In this document: positions 14,789-18,350 of the stretch, piece after piece
How positions within the stretch are numbered: the stretch's first letter is position 1
Layout: each line of letters starts with the position of its first letter
Assembly: GCA_030831135.1 (NCBI GenBank)
Contig: JAURLR010000211.1
Location: forward strand, 1 to 18,350
Length of the DNA: 18,350 bases
DNA from: Alphaproteobacteria bacterium
GTDB lineage: Bacteria; Pseudomonadota; Alphaproteobacteria; UBA6615
Direction: 5' to 3'
The notes under the pieces: model-generated
Databases searched by the model: none
What the model was told of the DNA's origin: nothing
The model's input: only the letters and a program-made list of their open reading frames with translations
Position numbers and translations under genes: made by a program

Positions 14789-15232
14789 GTGCTCACGGCC
14801 GCCGAAAGATCCAGGAACTACGAAAAGAGTATGCGCGAAAAGGGATTTCGCAAGGTCCACCTGTGGGTTCCTGAATCCCGGACTGACGAACTCGCGCGCG
14901 TCGCAGAAGGCATGCGGCGCAAGGAAGAAGCCGAACAGCTTCGGAACTTCGTTCTCAGCACATTACGAAGTATGGAACACCAGTTGCGGGCACACGGTGT
15001 CGTGCATCTCGCGCTCTTCGGTTCCGTCGCGCGTTACGATGCGAGCCCCGACAGTGATGTCGATCTGGTGGCAAACCTCGATGTCGAAAAAAAGCTGACC
15101 ATTCTCGACCTGATCACCATCGAGGGGATGATCGCGGAAAAACTTGGCCGGAACGTCGACCTGGTCTCCCGGCAAGGCTTGAACAGCCGGTTCCGGGATT
15201 CCCTATCAGCCGACGAAATATCGGTTTTCTGA
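14789..15232 (+). CDS. mntA: MntA-type nucleotidyltransferase antitoxin with N-terminal MazE-like segment
   Basis: This 147-residue protein has two parts. Residues about 7-45 (SRNYEKSMREKGFRKVHLWV, then PESRTDEL) resemble the MazE-like antitoxin family DUF3018, thought to be a ribbon-helix-helix-type segment. Residues about 60-147 form a minimal nucleotidyltransferase (MNT): FGSVARYDASPDSDVDL gives Gly78-Ser79 and Asp90/Asp92, the GSX10DXD motif, and Asp124 in NVDLVS is the likely third acidic residue. MntA antitoxins neutralise HepT toxins by adding AMP to them. The start is a GTG at 14789 with AAGG 9 bases upstream; an in-frame TAA lies just before. hepT begins 2 bases after the stop, so the pair is co-transcribed. 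The N-terminal extension probably binds the upstream operator. Confidence 0.82.
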   Translation: MLTAAERSRNYEKSMREKGFRKVHLWVPESRTDELARVAEGMRRKEEAEQLRNFVLSTLRSMEHQLRAHGVVHLALFGSVARYDASPDSDVDLVANLDVEKKLTILDLITIEGMIAEKLGRNVDLVSRQGLNSRFRDSLSADEISVF

Positions 15233-15234
15233 GT

Positions 15235-15585
15235 ATGGCCACGAAGCGGCCCGCCGAACGCTATCGCGACATCGCCTCCGCATGCGAATCGATATTCGCC
15301 TATACGAAAGACTATGACGAAGCTCGCTACTTCGCGGATCAGAAAACCCAGGACGCGGTCGAGCGGCAACTTCTGAAAATCGCGGAAGCGGCAGCCAAGC
15401 TGGGAGAGACAGCCCCGCGCGACTTACCCCAACATGCCTGGCCAGCCATTCGAGGCCTCGGAAACCGGCTGCGCCACGAATATGACAGTATCGACGGGGA
15501 CACGATCTGGAATCTGATCAGCAGTGACACCCTCAAACACCTACGTGATGACTGCAAAAAATTGTACGAATCCGCGAGCGGCTGA
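15235..15585 (+). CDS. hepT: HepT-like HEPN toxin (DUF86)
   Basis: This 116-residue, all-helical protein has the length and pattern of HepT/DUF86 HEPN-domain RNases: RYRDIASACESIFAY at the start, DAVERQLLKIAEAAAKLGE mid-protein, and AIRGLGNRLRHEYDSID (residues 71-87), followed by DTIWNLI. HepT proteins are ribonuclease toxins inactivated by AMP transfer to the Tyr of their RX4HXY motif. His81 and Tyr83 are present, but residue 76, where the catalytic Arg is expected, is Gly; Arg73, Arg78 and Arg80 are nearby. It follows mntA by 2 bases. It ends 3 bases before the end of the convergent copA gene, leaving no room for a separate terminator. Whether it is still an active RNase is uncertain. Confidence 0.85.
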   Translation: MATKRPAERYRDIASACESIFAYTKDYDEARYFADQKTQDAVERQLLKIAEAAAKLGETAPRDLPQHAWPAIRGLGNRLRHEYDSIDGDTIWNLISSDTLKHLRDDCKKLYESASG

Positions 15586-15588
15586 CCC

Positions 15589-17895
15589 TCACAGCTTGGC
15601 ATTCCGCAGCCGGAGCGCATTGCCGATTACCGAGACCGAGCTCAGGCTCATGGCTGCTGCGGCAATCATCGGGTTGAGCAGGATGCCCAGGAACGGAAAC
15701 AGGATACCCGCGGCCAGCGGCACACCTGCGGCGTTGTAGACAAATGCGAAGAACAGGTTCTGGCGGATGTTGCGCATGGTCGCCGTCGAAAGATGTCGTG
15801 CGCGGACCAGCGCGGTCAGATCGCCCTTGATCAGGGTGATACCAGAGCTTTCCATGGCCACATCTGTGCCCGTTCCCATCGCAATGCCGACATCGGCACG
15901 CGCCAGCGCGGGCGCATCGTTGATCCCGTCTCCCGCCATAGCAACGCGACGTCCCTGTTCCTGATAGCGACGAACGATGGTTTCCTTGTCCTCGGGCAGG
16001 ACATCGGCTTCCACACCATCGATACCGAGCTTTTCGGCCACGGCCTGAGCTGTCGTCCGGTTGTCACCGGTGACCATGACAATCTCGATACCTTCGTCAC
16101 GCAGGGCCGTGAGCGCTTCGAGGGTGGTGTCCTTGATTGGATCGGAAACTGCCAGCACACCGGCAAGATCGCCATCAACAGATACAAAAACTGCGGTGGC
16201 ACCTGCACGGCGCAGTTCGTCGACCTGTTCGTGCATAAGGTCGGAACCCACGCCGAGTTCAGACATCAGCGCGGCGTTTCCAAGCCCCACTGACTGACCC
16301 GCGATCTGGCCGATAACGCCCTTCCCGGTTCTGGACTCAAATCCCGACACGTCATCGACTGACAAGCCCCGATCGCGTGCAGCCGCCAGAATTGCAGCGC
16401 CCAGTGGATGCTCACTGCCGGTCTCCAGACTACCCGCCAGCCGCAGCACCCGATCCTCGTCAAATCCTTCCCCCACAATGACATCTGTCAGGCTGGGCCG
16501 GCCCGCCGTCAGGGTGCCGGTTTTGTCGACGATCAGAAGATCGACTTTCGCCAGAGCTTCCAGCGCGGCCGCATCCCGGATCAGCACGCCCGCGCTCGCC
16601 CCGCGTCCTGTGGCCACCATCACCGACATGGGTGTGGCCAGACCCAGCGCGCAGGGGCAGGCAATGATCAAGACGGACACGGCCGCCACCACGGCAAAGG
16701 CCAGCGCCGGGGGTGGCCCCCAGATCGCCCAGACCGCGAAGGCCAGAACGGCAACAGCCACCACAACAGGGACGAACCATTCGGCAACCCGGTCGACAAG
16801 CCGCTGGATCGGCGCACGGGACCGCTGGGCCTGCGCGACCATATCGACGATACGCGCCAGCACGGTGTCGGCACCGACTTTTTCGGCACGCATGACGAAA
16901 CTTCCCGTGCCGTTGACCGTGCCGCCGATCACCGTCTCGCCTTCGGATTTCGAGACCGGCATCGGCTCACCTGTAATCATCGATTCATCAACGGCGCTTG
17001 CCCCGTCGGAGACGATGCCATCTACCGGGATTCGATCTCCTGGGCGGACCCGAAGCAGATCGCCTTCGACAATCTCTTCAAGCGAGACTTCCTTCGCCTC
17101 GCCATCGGCACCGATCCGGAGCGCCGTGTCGGGCGACAGATCGAGAAGCGCACGAAGCGCATCGCCGGTGCGGTCACGCGCCCGCAATTCGAGCATCTGG
17201 CCAAGCAGCACCAGCACGATGATGACGCCCGCCGATTCGAAATACAGCGCAACGGCACCGTTGGGACCCTTGAATGCATCGGGCACCAGTCCCGGCAGGA
17301 CAACCGCCGCGAGGCTATAAAGATAGGCCGCACCCGTGCCGAGCGCGATCAGGGTGAACATGTTGGGACTGCGATTGCCGATCGACTGCCAGCCGCGCAC
17401 GAAGAAGGGCCACCCCCCCCACAACACCACGGGCGTGGCCAGAACCAGCTGCGCCCAGCCGAAGCCCGCACCCAGCCAGACATGGAAGGAGAGAAACGGC
17501 AGGATATCCCCCATCGCCATCACCAGCAGCGGCAGGGCAAAGATGCTGCCGACCCAGAACCGCCGGGTGAAATCTATCAGCTCGTGATTGGGCTCCTTCT
17601 CTGCCGAAAACGTCATCGGCTCCAGCGCCATGCCGCATTTGGGGCAGGCACCCGGACCCACCTGCACGATCTCGGGATGCATGGGACAGGTGTACTGGAC
17701 ACCGGCGGGTGCGCTGTCGGCAATCTCCTGCTGCGCCTTGCCCGACAGCCAGTCTTCGGGCCTTTCGGCAAATCGCTCACGGCAGCGGCCGCCGCAGAAG
17801 TGATAGGTCTGCCCGGCATGTTCGTGGTGATGCGGCGTTGTCTCGGGGTCGACATCCATTCCGCAGACAGGGTCCTTGACGGTCATGGTCGCCAT
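15589..17895 (-). CDS. copA: Copper-exporting P1B-type ATPase (CopA-like) with YHS and heavy-metal-binding N-terminal domains
   Basis: This 768-residue inner-membrane pump hydrolyses ATP to expel Cu(I), possibly also Ag(I). The N-terminus has a YHS domain (DPVCGMDV at 8-15; [12 protein letters not shown] at 31-42) and then a heavy-metal-binding domain (YTCPMHPEI at 68-76; [10 protein letters not shown] at 84-93). The usual CxxC HMA domain is absent. The core shows TGEP (308-311), the ion-binding CPC (413-415), DKTGTLT with phosphorylated Asp457, the SEHP motif (494-497) and GDGIND (655-660). Tyr720-Asn721 and MSLSS (749-753) in the last helices are the Cu(I)-type signature. The ATG at 17895 lies 1 base after the cueR stop, with GGAGG inside the end of cueR. 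Upstream in-frame ATGs overlap cueR and encode non-family sequence. It is co-transcribed with cueR. Confidence 0.93.
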   Translation of the reverse strand: MATMTVKDPVCGMDVDPETTPHHHEHAGQTYHFCGGRCRERFAERPEDWLSGKAQQEIADSAPAGVQYTCPMHPEIVQVGPGACPKCGMALEPMTFSAEKEPNHELIDFTRRFWVGSIFALPLLVMAMGDILPFLSFHVWLGAGFGWAQLVLATPVVLWGGWPFFVRGWQSIGNRSPNMFTLIALGTGAAYLYSLAAVVLPGLVPDAFKGPNGAVALYFESAGVIIVLVLLGQMLELRARDRTGDALRALLDLSPDTALRIGADGEAKEVSLEEIVEGDLLRVRPGDRIPVDGIVSDGASAVDESMITGEPMPVSKSEGETVIGGTVNGTGSFVMRAEKVGADTVLARIVDMVAQAQRSRAPIQRLVDRVAEWFVPVVVAVAVLAFAVWAIWGPPPALAFAVVAAVSVLIIACPCALGLATPMSVMVATGRGASAGVLIRDAAALEALAKVDLLIVDKTGTLTAGRPSLTDVIVGEGFDEDRVLRLAGSLETGSEHPLGAAILAAARDRGLSVDDVSGFESRTGKGVIGQIAGQSVGLGNAALMSELGVGSDLMHEQVDELRRAGATAVFVSVDGDLAGVLAVSDPIKDTTLEALTALRDEGIEIVMVTGDNRTTAQAVAEKLGIDGVEADVLPEDKETIVRRYQEQGRRVAMAGDGINDAPALARADVGIAMGTGTDVAMESSGITLIKGDLTALVRARHLSTATMRNIRQNLFFAFVYNAAGVPLAAGILFPFLGILLNPMIAAAAMSLSSVSVIGNALRLRNAKL

Positions 17896-17896
17896 A

Positions 17897-18295
17897 TCAG
17901 GCCTCCGGCCCATCTGCGAACTCATTGAGGATCGGGCAATCGGGGCGATCATCGCCGTGGCACTTGACGGCGAGTTCATGGAGGGTGGCGCGAATGCTTT
18001 CCAGTTCCCGGATCTTGCCGTCAATCTCTGCGATGCGCCGCAACGCGATATCCTTCACATCACCGCTCTTGCGGGTCGTGTCCCCGTAAAGTGCCACCAG
18101 CGCACGGCATTCCTCGACCGGAAAGCCCAGACCGCGCGCCCGGGCTACGAAGCACAGCGTGTGAATGTCACGTTCGGAATAATCGCGATAGCCGTTCGCG
18201 CGACGCCGCGCGGGCTTCACGAGGCCGATCTCTTCGTAGTAGCGAATCGTCTTGGGCGGCAGCTCTGCGCGCGCGGCGGCTTCACTGATATTCAT
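17897..18295 (-). CDS. cueR: MerR-family copper-responsive regulator (CueR-type)
   Basis: This 132-residue regulator has a MerR winged-helix DNA-binding domain ([20 protein letters not shown], then [11 protein letters not shown]), a dimerisation helix at about 80-110, and a metal loop CHGDDRPDC with Cys112 and Cys120 separated by 7 residues. Ser77 matches the residue that marks sensors of monovalent ions (Cu, Ag, Au) rather than zinc sensors. The numbering matches E. coli CueR exactly. The ATG at 18295 is chosen over one 33 bases upstream because AGAGG precedes it at 9 bases and family members begin MNI. The gene lies directly upstream of copA, with its stop 1 base before the copA ATG, and is driven by a MerR-type promoter, so the operon should be autoregulated by copper. 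Confidence 0.92.
   Translation of the reverse strand: MNISEAAARAELPPKTIRYYEEIGLVKPARRRANGYRDYSERDIHTLCFVARARGLGFPVEECRALVALYGDTTRKSGDVKDIALRRIAEIDGKIRELESIRATLHELAVKCHGDDRPDCPILNEFADGPEA
17902..17906 (-). promoter_or_regulatory. copA ribosome binding site inside cueR
   Basis: GGAGG on the minus strand lies within the last codons of cueR, 6 bases before the copA ATG. It fixes the copA start and indicates translational coupling of the two genes. Confidence 0.7.
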
Positions 18296-18319
18296 GATCT
18301 GTATCCTCTCATGAGGCCA

Positions 18320-18350
18320 CAGATACACCCTCCAGTTACTGGAAGGTCAA
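18320..18350 (-). promoter_or_regulatory. CueR-type promoter with 19-bp spacer and operator dyad
   Basis: On the minus strand TTGACC (18350-18345) is the -35 box and TATCTG (18325-18320) the -10 box, 19 bases apart, the overlong spacing typical of MerR-activated promoters. Overlapping the -35 and spacer is the dyad ACCTTCCAGT-A-ACTGGAGGGT, symmetric except at one pair, very close to the E. coli copA operator. The predicted transcript would start about 18 bases before the cueR ATG. Confidence 0.85.

Noticed and set aside
16408..17928. Long plus-strand open frame (506 codons) opposite copA
   Set aside because: It is antisense to an unmistakable P-type ATPase, and its composition is dominated by Arg, His, Asp and Gln without domain signatures.
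17897..18024. N-terminal extension of copA from the ATG at 18024
   Set aside because: It would overlap the cueR coding region for over 120 bases, encodes no family sequence, and a good ribosome binding site marks the ATG at 17895.

Overview
The window is GC-rich and densely packed, with short gaps and little shared synteny between neighbouring blocks. It looks like an accessory or catabolic region of an alphaproteobacterium. Support for this comes from the gene complement (DUF983, DUF1036, bacterial GH3, CoxL-like hydroxylase subunits), from a copper regulator/pump pair, and from three families of palindromic intergenic repeats resembling those scattered through many alphaproteobacterial genomes. 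The lineage is an inference; no rRNA or tRNA is present.

Layout from left to right. (1) 1-5.7 kb holds two paralogous molybdopterin-binding hydroxylase large subunits of the xanthine/CO dehydrogenase superfamily, both on the minus strand. The first runs off the left edge. A small DUF983 membrane protein lies between them on the plus strand. The second paralogue follows an acyl-CoA dehydrogenase gene in an apparent operon. (2) 5.7-8.5 kb holds a two-subunit CoA-transferase (glutaconate CoA-transferase-like), divergent from the acyl-CoA dehydrogenase, then a convergent DSD1-family PLP enzyme very like 3-hydroxy-D-aspartate aldolase. (3) 8.5-11.3 kb holds a secreted DUF1036 protein on the minus strand, divergent from a CaiB/BaiF (class III) CoA-transferase followed by an oxaloacetate decarboxylase/PEP mutase-like enzyme. 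(4) 11.4-13.5 kb holds a bacterial GH3-type adenylating enzyme, then two gene stubs back to back: the 3' end of a penicillin acylase gene on the minus strand and the 3' end of a TRAP transporter large permease (dctM) on the plus strand. (5) 13.6-14.7 kb holds a gentisate 1,2-dioxygenase-like bicupin. (6) 14.75-15.6 kb holds a HepT-MntA type toxin-antitoxin pair. Its nucleotidyltransferase antitoxin carries an extra N-terminal MazE-like (DUF3018-like) segment, and a perfect 7-bp inverted repeat sits over the predicted promoter. (7) 15.6-18.35 kb holds a copper operon, cueR-copA, with a MerR-type 19-bp-spacer promoter exactly at the right edge.

How the genes may work together: hydroxylases, acyl-CoA dehydrogenase, two CoA-transferase types, a lyase/decarboxylase, a gentisate-type ring-cleavage enzyme and a lost TRAP carrier together suggest breakdown of aromatic or heteroaromatic acids and CoA-linked organic acids. 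No single pathway can be read off. The HepT-MntA module and the copper operon are independent cargo next to it. The most unusual items are the MazE-like/nucleotidyltransferase fusion with its operator, the non-canonical HEPN motif of its partner, the truncation scar at about 13.36 kb, the non-canonical active-site loop shared by both hydroxylase paralogues, and compensatory changes in the palindromic repeats.
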